NCBI GenBank assembly: GCA_003001795.1
Contig: PVNI01000001.1
Coordinates: 310,001-374,000, forward strand
Origin: Actinomadura viridilutea
GTDB lineage: Bacteria; Actinomycetota; Actinomycetes; Streptosporangiales; Streptosporangiaceae
Length of the DNA: 64,000 nt
Direction: 5' to 3'
The notes beneath the pieces are model-generated. The model saw only the letters and a list, made by a program, of their open reading frames with translations. It had not been told where the DNA came from and did no database searches. The position numbers and the translations under genes were made by a program. Position 1 is the stretch's first letter. Every line of letters begins with the position of its first letter. Positions 33,460 to 42,084 of the stretch are shown piece after piece.

Positions 33460-35133
33460 TCAGATCCAGGATCTGAACCACACCCGGGCGTGCCACTCGT
33501 CGTACGGGATCACCTTGGCCGCCAGCACCGGGTAGAAGTACGCGAAGTTCGCCAGCACCACCAGCACGAACGCGCCCGCCACGGCGGCGCCGACCATGCG
33601 GCGCGTCTCCATGCGGGTCAGCACGCCGCCGATCCGGGCGGCCGCCTCCGCGTGGGCGACCCCCGCCGCCCCGTACACCCGGGGCAGGTGGCTCAGCGCG
33701 GCGGCGCGCGACGGCCGCGGCCCGATGAGCACGCCCAGCGTCAGCACGACCGCCAGCACCATGAACGGGATCATCGGGGTCGTGTAGAAGAGGAACATCG
33801 TGCGGTCGGCGAAGGCGTTGGGGAACCAGGTCACCCATCCGGCCAGGTAGCCCAGCAGGGCCGCCCCGGCCCGCCAGTCGCGCGCCACCAGCCACAGGCC
33901 CGCGGCCACCACCAGCGCGATCAGGCCGCCCCACCACAGCGCGGGGGTGCCGATGCCGAGGATCTCCCGCGAGCAGCGGACCGCCTCGCCGCAGGCGCCC
34001 TTCGGCTCGGTGTAGAAGAACGCCACCGGGCGGCGCAGGATCGGCCAGTCCCACGGCCACGACTGGTAGGGGTGCTTGGCGTCCAGGCCGTTGTGGAAGT
34101 TCCACATCTCGGCGTGGTAGTGCCACAGCTCCGGGAGGGCCTCGAACGGCCGCAGCAGCGGATTGGCGGCGACCTCGCCGCGCCCCCAGCCGCCCGGCCG
34201 GAAGATCCAGCCCCACCACGACGCCAGGTAGACGACCGCCGCGACCGCCACCAGCTGCACGAACGCGAGGGCGGACTCCAGCAGCAGCGCCCCGGCCAGC
34301 GGCCGCCGCACGCCCGCCGCGCGCCGGGCGCCGTAGTCCCAGAACACCGTCATGAGCCCGAACGCGGCGACGTAGAAGACGCCGGTCCACTTGGTGGCGC
34401 AGGCCATGCCCAGGCACAGCCCGGCCGCGATCCGCCACCCGTGGGCCAGGAACGGCCCGAACGGGGAGACCGCCTCCGCCCCGCCGCGCGCCTCGATCCG
34501 CTCGGCCAGCCGCCGGCGCGCCCGGAACCGGTCGTTCACCAGGCACGCGAACCCGGCCAGCACCCAGAACTGCACGAACACGTCGAGCAGCGCGGCCCGG
34601 CTGGTGACGAACTGCAGCCCGTCCAGCGCCAGCAGCAGCCCGGCGGCGCAGCCCAGCAGGGTCGAGCCGGTCATCCGGCGCGTCACCCGGCACAGCACGA
34701 GCACCGCCAGCGTGCCGAACAGCGCGGGCATGAACCGCCACCCGAACGGGGTGGCGCCGAACAGCCACTCCCCGACGGCGATCAGCCACTTGCCGCCGGG
34801 GGGATGCGCGACGAACGACGGCCCCTCCGCCCAGATGTGCGCGTCGGGATCGTTGATGAGGAGCTTGTCGGCGTCCTTGACGGTGCTGTGCTCCCAGCCG
34901 AACTTCAGCAGCGCGAGCGCGTCCTTGGCGTAGTACGTCTCGTCGAACACGACGGCCTTGGGGACGCTCAGCCGGTCGAACCGCAGGAAGGCGGCGAACG
35001 CGGTCACCAACAGCGGACCCAACCAGCCCAGCAGGGCGCTGCCGGGAACCGGCGGGGACAGCCGGTCGCGCAGGGTGGGCGTCCTCCGCGGTTCGTCGGC
35101 GGCCAGAGCCGGGGCCGAATCCGTCATCGCCAT
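33460..35133 (-). CDS. pmt: polyprenyl-phosphate-mannose protein mannosyltransferase
   Basis: 557 residues, GT39 family. The catalytic acidic pair is in KAVVFDETYYAKDAL, the first outer loop (about residues 50-64). Other family marks are HPPGGKWLIAVGEWLFG, SRAALLDVFVQFW, ATKWTGVFY, the ASWWGWIF segment and YQSWPWDWP. It transfers mannose from polyprenyl-phosphate-mannose to Ser/Thr of exported proteins on the outer membrane face. ATG 35133 is used; ATG 35127 is close by. It is divergent from rsmI, the order found in Streptomyces. Confidence 0.92.
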   Translation of the reverse strand: MAMTDSAPALAADEPRRTPTLRDRLSPPVPGSALLGWLGPLLVTAFAAFLRFDRLSVPKAVVFDETYYAKDALALLKFGWEHSTVKDADKLLINDPDAHIWAEGPSFVAHPPGGKWLIAVGEWLFGATPFGWRFMPALFGTLAVLVLCRVTRRMTGSTLLGCAAGLLLALDGLQFVTSRAALLDVFVQFWVLAGFACLVNDRFRARRRLAERIEARGGAEAVSPFGPFLAHGWRIAAGLCLGMACATKWTGVFYVAAFGLMTVFWDYGARRAAGVRRPLAGALLLESALAFVQLVAVAAVVYLASWWGWIFRPGGWGRGEVAANPLLRPFEALPELWHYHAEMWNFHNGLDAKHPYQSWPWDWPILRRPVAFFYTEPKGACGEAVRCSREILGIGTPALWWGGLIALVVAAGLWLVARDWRAGAALLGYLAGWVTWFPNAFADRTMFLFYTTPMIPFMVLAVVLTLGVLIGPRPSRAAALSHLPRVYGAAGVAHAEAAARIGGVLTRMETRRMVGAAVAGAFVLVVLANFAYFYPVLAAKVIPYDEWHARVWFRSWI

Positions 35134-35236
35134 TCCGCCATGGTACGGGCGGGACGGTAACCCGATGACACCGTCGCAAACCCTCCGTGGCCGACGCGTC
35201 GTCCCGAGGGCGCCGCGCCGACGGGACAATGGGAGG

Positions 35237-36142
35237 GTGACGGGGAACGAGGCGGACGGCGCGACGGGCACCCTGCTGCTGGCCGCGGCGCCCATCGGAC
35301 GGGTCGACGACGCGTCGCCGCGGCTGCGCGCCGCCCTGGCCGACGCGCAGATCATCGCGGCCGAGGACACCCGGCGGCTGCGCCGGCTCGCCGCCGACCT
35401 CGGCGTCGAGACCCGCGCCCGCGTGGTGTCGTACTACGACCAGAACGAGCGCGCCCGCGCCGCCGAGCTGCTCGCCGAGCTGCGGGCCGGACGCGACGTG
35501 CTGGTGATCACGGACGCGGGGCTGCCCGGCGTCTCCGACCCCGGCTACCGGCTGGTGCGCGCGGCGGTGGACGCGGGGGTGCCGGTCACGGTGCTGCCCG
35601 GCCCGTCCGCGGTGACCGCGGCCCTGGTGGTGTCGGGCCTGCCGACCGACCGGTTCTGCTTCGAGGGCTTCCCACCGCGCCGCCCCGGCGACCGGGCCCG
35701 GCGCCTGGCGGCGCTCGCCGAGGAGCCGCGCACCATGGTGTTCTTCGAGGCGCCGCACCGGCTGGCCGCCACGCTGGCGGCGATGGCCGAGGCGTTCGGC
35801 GCGGACCGGCCCGCCGCCGTCTGCCGCGAGCTCACCAAGACCTACGAGGAGGTGCGGCGCGGCACGCTCGGCGAACTGGCCGACTGGGCGGCGGGCGGCG
35901 TGCGCGGCGAGATCACCCTCGTCGTCGGCGGGGCGCCCGAGCCGGACGGCGCCGCCGAACCGGCCGACCTGGCCGCCGCGGTCGCCGCCCGCGAGGCCGC
36001 CGGCACGCCCCGCAAGCAGGCCATCGGCGAGGTCGCCCGGGCCGCCGGAGTGCCCCGGCGGGACGTCTACGACGCGGTCGTGGCCGCAAAGCGCGGCGCC
36101 GCCGACACGGCGGCGCCGCCCCGCCGCGGAAGCGGACACTGA
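35237..36142 (+). CDS. rsmI: 16S rRNA (cytidine1402-2'-O)-methyltransferase
   Basis: 301 residues. SAM-dependent tetrapyrrole-methylase fold: LLLAAAPIGRVDDASPR, the family signature AAEDTRRLRRL, VSYYDQNE, VITDAGLPGVSDPG and VLPGPSAVTAAL, then CFEGFPPRR. It methylates the 2'-O of C1402 in 16S rRNA with RsmH acting on N4. The first conserved strand usually has TPIG; here it is APIG. GTG 35237 is probably leaderless: GACAAT (35225-35230) ends 6 nt before it. Confidence 0.95.
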   Translation: MTGNEADGATGTLLLAAAPIGRVDDASPRLRAALADAQIIAAEDTRRLRRLAADLGVETRARVVSYYDQNERARAAELLAELRAGRDVLVITDAGLPGVSDPGYRLVRAAVDAGVPVTVLPGPSAVTAALVVSGLPTDRFCFEGFPPRRPGDRARRLAALAEEPRTMVFFEAPHRLAATLAAMAEAFGADRPAAVCRELTKTYEEVRRGTLGELADWAAGGVRGEITLVVGGAPEPDGAAEPADLAAAVAAREAAGTPRKQAIGEVARAAGVPRRDVYDAVVAAKRGAADTAAPPRRGSGH

Positions 36143-36248
36143 CCCTCTTTTGCGTGGTCGAAAGGCTGCGTTGGGGGGAATATCAGAGTCAGTGCGCCGC
36201 GGGACACGCCCGGGACGCGAGACGGCGTTCACCGGGGAGGTGGGGCCG

Positions 36249-36551
36249 GTGCGAGACACATGGGCCAGCCGCGAAAGCTGGGTCTACGAGTGCCTCAACT
36301 GCCTGACCACCTGGGCCGAGGAGTTCCAGGTGACCCATACCGCCGACGGCCACGGCGGCGAGGTGGTGGCGTACTCGCACGAAGGGTACCCGTGCACCAC
36401 GCCCTGGGCCGACCACGTCTGCCCGAACTGCCGCTGCCAGAACGTCACGACGTTCCCCGCGACGCGCAGGCGCAGGCAGGCCGAAGCCCACCCCCAGGGC
36501 GCCGACGACCTGGAACTGGTGTTCCGCCTGCGCCGCCTGCACGCCTGGTAG
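36249..36551 (+). CDS. small zinc-ribbon protein of unknown function
   Basis: 100 residues from GTG 36249, 8 nt after GGGGAGG (36234-36240). Two Cys pairs, YECLNCLTTW and HVCPNCRCQN, about 50 residues apart, form a probable zinc ribbon. Between them lie an aromatic/acidic strand and a Cys in GYPCTTPW. The tail is charged (RRRRQAEAHPQGADDLELVFRLRRLHAW). It lies 106 bp after rsmI. Binding of nucleic acid or protein is a guess; no enzyme motif. Confidence 0.65.
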   Translation: MRDTWASRESWVYECLNCLTTWAEEFQVTHTADGHGGEVVAYSHEGYPCTTPWADHVCPNCRCQNVTTFPATRRRRQAEAHPQGADDLELVFRLRRLHAW

Positions 36552-36561
36552 CCCCGGCGCG

Positions 36562-38277
36562 TCACTTCGCGACGATCTCGGGGACCTTCTCCTCGATCAG
36601 CTCGGGGACGGGCCGCTCCTCGGCCTCGGCGCCGCGGCGCCGCAGCAGCCCCGCCATCCGCGCCCGCGCCTCGGGCGCGAACGCCATGCCCGCGGCCAGG
36701 CACGCCAGCGGCACGGCCGGCAGGACGTACCGGTAGTCGAACTCCGCCGTGGCGGCGGGCGCCAGCAGCAGCCCGGTCGCCAGCGTCCACGGCAGGAACG
36801 CCGCGCCGCCCAGCCGCCGCCACATCGCCGCCAGCCCGGCCAGACCGACCAGCAGCAGGACGCCCACCATGGTGCCGCGCAGGTAGAACACGTCCTGGTA
36901 GCCGCGGATCACGCCGGCGAACGGCTCGACCACCCGCGGCCGGGCGCGGCCGCGCTCATAGGCCACCGCCTCCTCGGCGGCCGTGGTGTCGTGGTCCATC
37001 CGCCAGTTCGGCAGCGCCGTGGACGTCTTGCCGAACTCGTACTGCTGGTAGGTGGCCTTGTCGGGGAAGACCGTGCGCTTCCACCGGAACACGCGGAAGA
37101 AGTCGTGCGCCACCACGCCCAGGTAGTCCAGCGGCTGCCCCAGGATCGCCCGCTTGGAGAAGGAGGCGGCGGTGGCGTTCTGCTCGGGGCTGAACCGCTG
37201 CCCCGGGTACCGGTTGAGCGGCGAGGCGGCGTTCCAGATGCCGTCCTGGGAGTTGGGCAGCCGGTTCTGCGGCTCGGTGCACAGCGGGATCTCCTGCACC
37301 GGCGGGTCGATCTTGTGGCAGTCCGCGAACTTGTAGACCCGCGCGTACAGGAAGATGCCGCTGCTCTCGGTGATGGCGAACTTGCCGTGTTCGACCTTGA
37401 ACCAGCCCATGTAGGCCACCACCGGCAGCATGCAGGCCGCCAGCACCGCCGCCGTCAGCCGCCACCCGGTGCGCCGGACCACCAGGTACACCAGCACGCC
37501 GAGCAGCACGGGCATGCCCACCGAGCGGGTCAGCCACGCCAGCCCGACCAGCAGCCCCACCGCCACGGCGACCTTCGGGGCGGGCCGGTCCCGCCACAGC
37601 AGCAGCGTCACCGTGCACATCACCAGGAAGGTGAACAGCGTGTCCGACAGGACCAGGTGCTCGAGCTGGATGGTGTAGGCGTCCAGCAGCGGCGGCGCGG
37701 CGGCCAGCGCGGCGCCCCAGCCGGGCAGTCCGAAGCGGTGCCGCAGCAGGGCGTAGATCATCACGCCCATCGCCAGCCCCATCAGGTGCTGGACGGCGGC
37801 CACCAGCGCGAAGCTGTGCAGCGGCTTGAGCAGCAGCAGCAGGAAACCGTACCCGTCCGGCCGCAGCGGGTGCGGGTACGGCTTCATCGCCACGTGCAGG
37901 TAGTCGAAGCTGTCGTTGAAGAACAGGACCGGCTGGTAGCCGACCATCGCCACCGCGCGCAGCAGCGCCGCGACCGTCAGCAGGACGGCGAAGGCGGGGT
38001 GGCGCCGCGCCGACGCCCACACGGCCGAGGGGCGCAGGGCGCGCCCGGCCCGCAGCGCGCCGCGCGCCGCCGCGCGGGACGCGCCGCGCGCCGCCCGCAG
38101 CGCCCACGGCCCGGCCTGCCGCCAGGACGGCGAGCCGACACGCCCGGCCAGGCCCCGCGTTCGGGACGCCCGCGACGCGCCCGGCGTCCGCGGCGGCTCC
38201 CCGTCGGCGTCCCCCGCGGATCGCGTGGCCTCCGCGTCCTCACCGAGCACCGTGCCCCGCGCCGCGTTTCCCGCCAC
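36562..38277 (-). CDS. GT-C type membrane glycosyltransferase
   Basis: 571 residues. GTG 38277 is chosen because GGGAGG lies just upstream (about 38283-38288). About 110 residues of Ala/Arg-rich cytoplasmic lead precede ten or so membrane helices. The first outer loop carries FFNDSFDYLHVA, an acidic loop in the GT-C position. A large outer loop (about 300-420) has Cys in FADCHKID and IPLCTEPQN, likely a disulfide. The C-terminal tail is charged. It probably uses a polyprenyl-phosphate sugar made by the GT2 enzyme at 38607. Acceptor unknown. Confidence 0.8.
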   Translation of the reverse strand: MAGNAARGTVLGEDAEATRSAGDADGEPPRTPGASRASRTRGLAGRVGSPSWRQAGPWALRAARGASRAAARGALRAGRALRPSAVWASARRHPAFAVLLTVAALLRAVAMVGYQPVLFFNDSFDYLHVAMKPYPHPLRPDGYGFLLLLLKPLHSFALVAAVQHLMGLAMGVMIYALLRHRFGLPGWGAALAAAPPLLDAYTIQLEHLVLSDTLFTFLVMCTVTLLLWRDRPAPKVAVAVGLLVGLAWLTRSVGMPVLLGVLVYLVVRRTGWRLTAAVLAACMLPVVAYMGWFKVEHGKFAITESSGIFLYARVYKFADCHKIDPPVQEIPLCTEPQNRLPNSQDGIWNAASPLNRYPGQRFSPEQNATAASFSKRAILGQPLDYLGVVAHDFFRVFRWKRTVFPDKATYQQYEFGKTSTALPNWRMDHDTTAAEEAVAYERGRARPRVVEPFAGVIRGYQDVFYLRGTMVGVLLLVGLAGLAAMWRRLGGAAFLPWTLATGLLLAPAATAEFDYRYVLPAVPLACLAAGMAFAPEARARMAGLLRRRGAEAEERPVPELIEEKVPEIVAK

Positions 38278-38606
38278 GGCCGCACCTCCCACTCGTTGTC
38301 CGTCGCCGGTTCCCCGAACAGCGGCACTGCCTCGCCGCGCCGTCAAGCCATGCCGCCACACGGCCGAACCACACCCTCCGGGCCGCGGTGCCCGTATGCT
38401 TGTGCCCCTAGCCTGCCTCCCGCGACCGTTGCGGAGCGGGTGTTTGAGTTGCATCTGGGCAACACGATACGGGCGCTCTTGGTGGGAGCGGCGGGCAACG
38501 CCCCTCTCCGGCAGGCATCATGGCGTAGGACGGGCCGCCCGGCGGGACATGACGAGATTAGTGAAAAATACCGCAGACGGTCACCAGGGGTAACGAAGGA
38601 GATCGC
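38278..38606. other. divergent intergenic region of the glycosylation block
   Basis: 329 bp. A possible promoter for the gene at 38607 is TTGAGT (38444-38449) with GATACG (38466-38471), 16 bp apart. No gene or RNA seen. Confidence 0.35.
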
Positions 38607-40031
38607 GTGGAACTCTCCGTAGTGATGCCGTGCCTCAACGAGGCCGAGACTGTCGCAACCTGCGTCCGCAAGACGGTCGGGTTCTTCGAGAAGCACGGCA
38701 TCGACGGCGAGGTCGTCGTCGCCGACAACGGCAGCACCGACGGCAGCCAGCAGCTCGCCCGCGAGGCCGGGGCCCGCGTGGTGCCCGTCATCGACAAGGG
38801 CTACGGCAACGCGCTGATGGGCGGCATCCGCGCCGCCCGCGGCAAGTACGTGGCCATGGGCGACGCCGACGACTCCTACGACTTCACCACCCTGATGCCG
38901 TTCCTGGAGGAGCTGCGGGACGGCGCGGACCTGGTCATGGGCAACCGCTTCAAGGGCGGCATCGCCCCGGGCGCCATGCCCTGGCTGCACCGCTACGTGG
39001 GCAACCCCGTCCTCAGCTTCATCGGCCGGCTGTTCTTCCGCAGCAAGATCGGCGACTTCCACTGCGGGCTGCGCGCCTTCAACCGGGAGTCGATCCTGCG
39101 GCTCGGGCTGCAGACCGGCGGCATGGAGTTCGCCAGCGAGATGGTCGTCAAGGCCACGCTGGCCAAGTACGACATCCGCGAGGTGCCCACCACGCTGTCG
39201 CCGGACGGGCGCTCGCGTCCGCCGCACCTGAACACCTGGCGTGACGGCTGGCGTCATCTGCGCTTCCTCCTCCTCTACAGCCCGCGGTGGCTGTTCCTGA
39301 TCCCCGGCCTCGTCTTTATGACGCTCGGACTGATCGCCGGGATCGCGCTGTCGTTCGGCCCGGTGCGGGTCGGCGAGATCGCCTTCGACGTCGACACCCT
39401 GGTCGGCGCCGCCGCGGCGATGATCATCGGCTTCCAGTCGGTGATCTTCGCCCTGCTCACCAAGGTCTACGCGATGCAGGAGGGGTTCCTGCCGCACGAC
39501 CCGCGGGTCAAGCGCGTCGTCGACTGGCTGAGCCTGGAGCGCGGCCTGGTGGTCGGCGGCCTGCTCGCCCTGGCGGGCTTCGCCGGACTGATCGCCTCGC
39601 TGCTGCACTGGCGGATCAACAACTTCGGCGAGCTGAACCCGCGCGAGTCGCTGCGCATCGTGGTGCCCGCCGCCACCGCCCTGATGATGAGCCTCCAGGC
39701 GGTGTTCGCCGCGCTGTTCCTGAGCATCCTGCAGATCCGCCGCCGCCAGCACCCGCCGGCCGTGGACGTGGCCGAGGAGGCGGCGGGCGTGGTGGACGCC
39801 GCCGCCCGCCGCGTGTCCGGCGAGGGCGACGCGCTCGCCGCGGACGACGAGACCTCCGCCGACGCCGAGCCCGCCGAGGCCGCCGCGACCGCGAAGGCGG
39901 GGAAGAGCACCAAGGCCGCGAAGTCCGGCAAGGGCGGGAAGGCCGCCGAGTCCGGCACCGCCAAGCCGACGGAGTTCGGCTCCGGCAACGTCAAGGTCGT
40001 GCACGTCAAGCCCAAGGACACCGACGCCTGA
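38607..40031 (+). CDS. GT2 glycosyltransferase of the polyprenyl-phosphate-sugar synthase type
   Basis: 474 residues. GT2 catalytic domain 1-230: SVVMPCLNEAETV, VVVADNGSTDGS, the acidic metal-binding GDADDSYDF, and DFHCGLRAFNRES. Four hydrophobic segments follow (about 232-375), like GtrB/DPM-type enzymes that charge undecaprenyl-phosphate with a hexose at the inner face. The C-terminal 90 residues are a disordered acidic then basic tail with KAGKSTKAAKSGKGGKAA, ending VKVVHVKPKDTDA; such a tail is not part of the family. It likely supplies donor to the neighbouring GT-C enzymes. GTG start. Confidence 0.88.
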   Translation: MELSVVMPCLNEAETVATCVRKTVGFFEKHGIDGEVVVADNGSTDGSQQLAREAGARVVPVIDKGYGNALMGGIRAARGKYVAMGDADDSYDFTTLMPFLEELRDGADLVMGNRFKGGIAPGAMPWLHRYVGNPVLSFIGRLFFRSKIGDFHCGLRAFNRESILRLGLQTGGMEFASEMVVKATLAKYDIREVPTTLSPDGRSRPPHLNTWRDGWRHLRFLLLYSPRWLFLIPGLVFMTLGLIAGIALSFGPVRVGEIAFDVDTLVGAAAAMIIGFQSVIFALLTKVYAMQEGFLPHDPRVKRVVDWLSLERGLVVGGLLALAGFAGLIASLLHWRINNFGELNPRESLRIVVPAATALMMSLQAVFAALFLSILQIRRRQHPPAVDVAEEAAGVVDAAARRVSGEGDALAADDETSADAEPAEAAATAKAGKSTKAAKSGKGGKAAESGTAKPTEFGSGNVKVVHVKPKDTDA

Positions 40032-40287
40032 CGCCGACGCGCGCCCGCCGCGCCCGGGCCGTCTCCTTCGCCCCGTCGCACCGCGAGCTCCCAACCGTCA
40101 TGTCTTCCCGCGAATCCATCCGCCGCCGCGCCGTGGCGCTGCGTGACCGTCGCGTCGCTCGGCGCGCTCGAAGCCGAGAACTTCCTGAGCGTTTCCTGCC
40201 CGTGTACGCCTCGGCGCCCGGATTGTGACAGGCTGACCCGGCGATGGATCCCTTGCTCGTGAGCCCCGGCGACCCGTCCGGTACGCC

Positions 40288-42075
40288 GTGATGGGGGGCC
40301 CGCAGACGGCGGCGCCGCCGGTCGCGCAGTCGCCGGTCCGGACCGCCCCGCCTCGTACCGGGCGCACGGCGCGGCGCCTGCTGCGCGGCTGGGGGCTGCT
40401 GCTCCTGCTCGGCTGGCTCGGGCAGGTGGCGGTGCGGCTGTGGCTGGCCTCGCGCCAGACCATGCCGGTGGCCACCCCCGACGAGACCGGCTACCTGTTC
40501 GCCGCCCGGGTGCTGACCGGCGGCCCGGACGCCGACCTGTCGTGGAGCACCATCTACCGCGGCGGCTACCCGCTGCTCCTGCTGCCCGCGTTCTGGCTGG
40601 CCGACGAGCCGGTCGCCGTCTACCGCCTGGCCATCGGCATCAACGCGCTGGTCAGCGCGGGGATGCTGCCGCTGTCCTTCGTCCTGCTGCGCCGCCTGCG
40701 GCTGTCGCGCCGCGTGGCGTACGCGTTCGCGCACGCCACCGCGCTGCTCCCCGCCGTGGTGTTCTACGCCGAGTTCGTGCTCACCGACGCGGTGCTGCCG
40801 GTGGTGCTGCTCGGCTGGCTGCTGCTCGCGCACTCCTGGCTGACCGCCGACTCCTCTCCGGCGCGGACGACCCTGTACGGGGCGGGCGCCGGCCTGCTCG
40901 CCGCCTACGCCTACACCGCCCACACGCGCGGGATCATCCTCGTGCTGGTGCACGCGGGGCTGGTCGGCTGCGCCGTCCTGTGCCGCTGGCGGCCCTGGAA
41001 GTGGACGGCCCTCGGCACGGTTCCGCTCGTCGTCGCCGCCGCGGCCGGGACGAAGCTCAACGGGTACCTGCTGCCGCACATGTACCCGAACGGGGACAAC
41101 AACCTCGAGGCCAACTTCGTGCAGCGGCTCACCACCGTGGACGGCTGGGGGTGGGCGCTGTCGCTGGCCACCGGCCAGGTCTGGTACCAGATCGCGGTCA
41201 CGGCCGGCCTGGCGGGCGTCGGCCTGGTGGCCGCGGCGGCCGTGGCGGTGCGGCGGGGGACCGCGCCGCAGGTGCGCGCCCTGGCCCTGGCGCTGCTCGC
41301 CCTGGTAGGCGGCATCGCCCTGGCCACCTCCGCGGCGCTGCCCGACGAGTACCGCGTCGGCAACTACGCCTACGGCCGCTATCTGGCATGCGTGACGCCG
41401 ATCCTGTTCGCCGTGGGGGCGGCGTTCGTGCTGCGCGGATCCCGTCCCGCGGTGCTGGCGGCGGCGGGGACGGCGGCCGGACTGGCCGTCCTCACCGCCG
41501 GGATCGTCCAGTGGTACGCGGGGGACCGGCTCACCACCTACACGTTCACCCAGTACGACTTCCCCGAGCCGTCCTTCCTGGCCTGGAACTGGAACGAGTT
41601 CCGGCTGTGGCCCGTCACGTTCGCCGGTCTGGCGCTGCTCGCCGCGGCGGTGGCGGCGGCCCGGATCCCCCGGCACGGCCCCGTCCTGCCGGCGGCGCTG
41701 CTGTGCTGCCTGCACCTGGCCATGAACACCACCGCCACCTGGTACATCGCCCGGCCGATGGTCCGCGACTACACCGCGATGACCGACCTGCGTCCGATCG
41801 CCGACCCGAGGGACCAGCGGACCGTGGCGATCGACTGGACGGTCGCGTGGAAGATCCGCCTGCCGCAGATGTACTGGGTGTGGTGGACGGAGGTGCGCGG
41901 CTTCGACGGCCGCAACCAGGCCCCGCCCACCGACGTCGACCTGGTGATCCTGGCGTGGGACAAGAGCATGCCCGCGTCCGCCACCTGGCGCACCGCGCCG
42001 CCCGGCTGGCGCGTCGTGGCCGAGCACCGCACCCCCGAGGGAGACTGGGTCGCCTGGCAGCGCCCCACGGACTGA
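40288..42075 (+). CDS. GT-C membrane glycosyltransferase, paralogue of the enzyme at 3949
   Basis: 595 residues. After a short Pro/Arg lead come about eleven membrane helices and a soluble C-terminal segment. First outer loop: ATPDETGYLFAARVL with the acidic pair of GT-C catalysis; then RGGYPLLLLPAF, INAL and LRRLRL, shared in order with the protein at 3949-5682. The last 90 residues carry aromatic motifs (YWVWWTEVRGFDG). GTG 40288 or ATG 40291 may start translation; the ribosome site is weak. Part of the GT block between rsmI and metG. Confidence 0.82.
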   Translation: MMGGPQTAAPPVAQSPVRTAPPRTGRTARRLLRGWGLLLLLGWLGQVAVRLWLASRQTMPVATPDETGYLFAARVLTGGPDADLSWSTIYRGGYPLLLLPAFWLADEPVAVYRLAIGINALVSAGMLPLSFVLLRRLRLSRRVAYAFAHATALLPAVVFYAEFVLTDAVLPVVLLGWLLLAHSWLTADSSPARTTLYGAGAGLLAAYAYTAHTRGIILVLVHAGLVGCAVLCRWRPWKWTALGTVPLVVAAAAGTKLNGYLLPHMYPNGDNNLEANFVQRLTTVDGWGWALSLATGQVWYQIAVTAGLAGVGLVAAAAVAVRRGTAPQVRALALALLALVGGIALATSAALPDEYRVGNYAYGRYLACVTPILFAVGAAFVLRGSRPAVLAAAGTAAGLAVLTAGIVQWYAGDRLTTYTFTQYDFPEPSFLAWNWNEFRLWPVTFAGLALLAAAVAAARIPRHGPVLPAALLCCLHLAMNTTATWYIARPMVRDYTAMTDLRPIADPRDQRTVAIDWTVAWKIRLPQMYWVWWTEVRGFDGRNQAPPTDVDLVILAWDKSMPASATWRTAPPGWRVVAEHRTPEGDWVAWQRPTD

Positions 42076-42084
42076 GCGCCCGAC

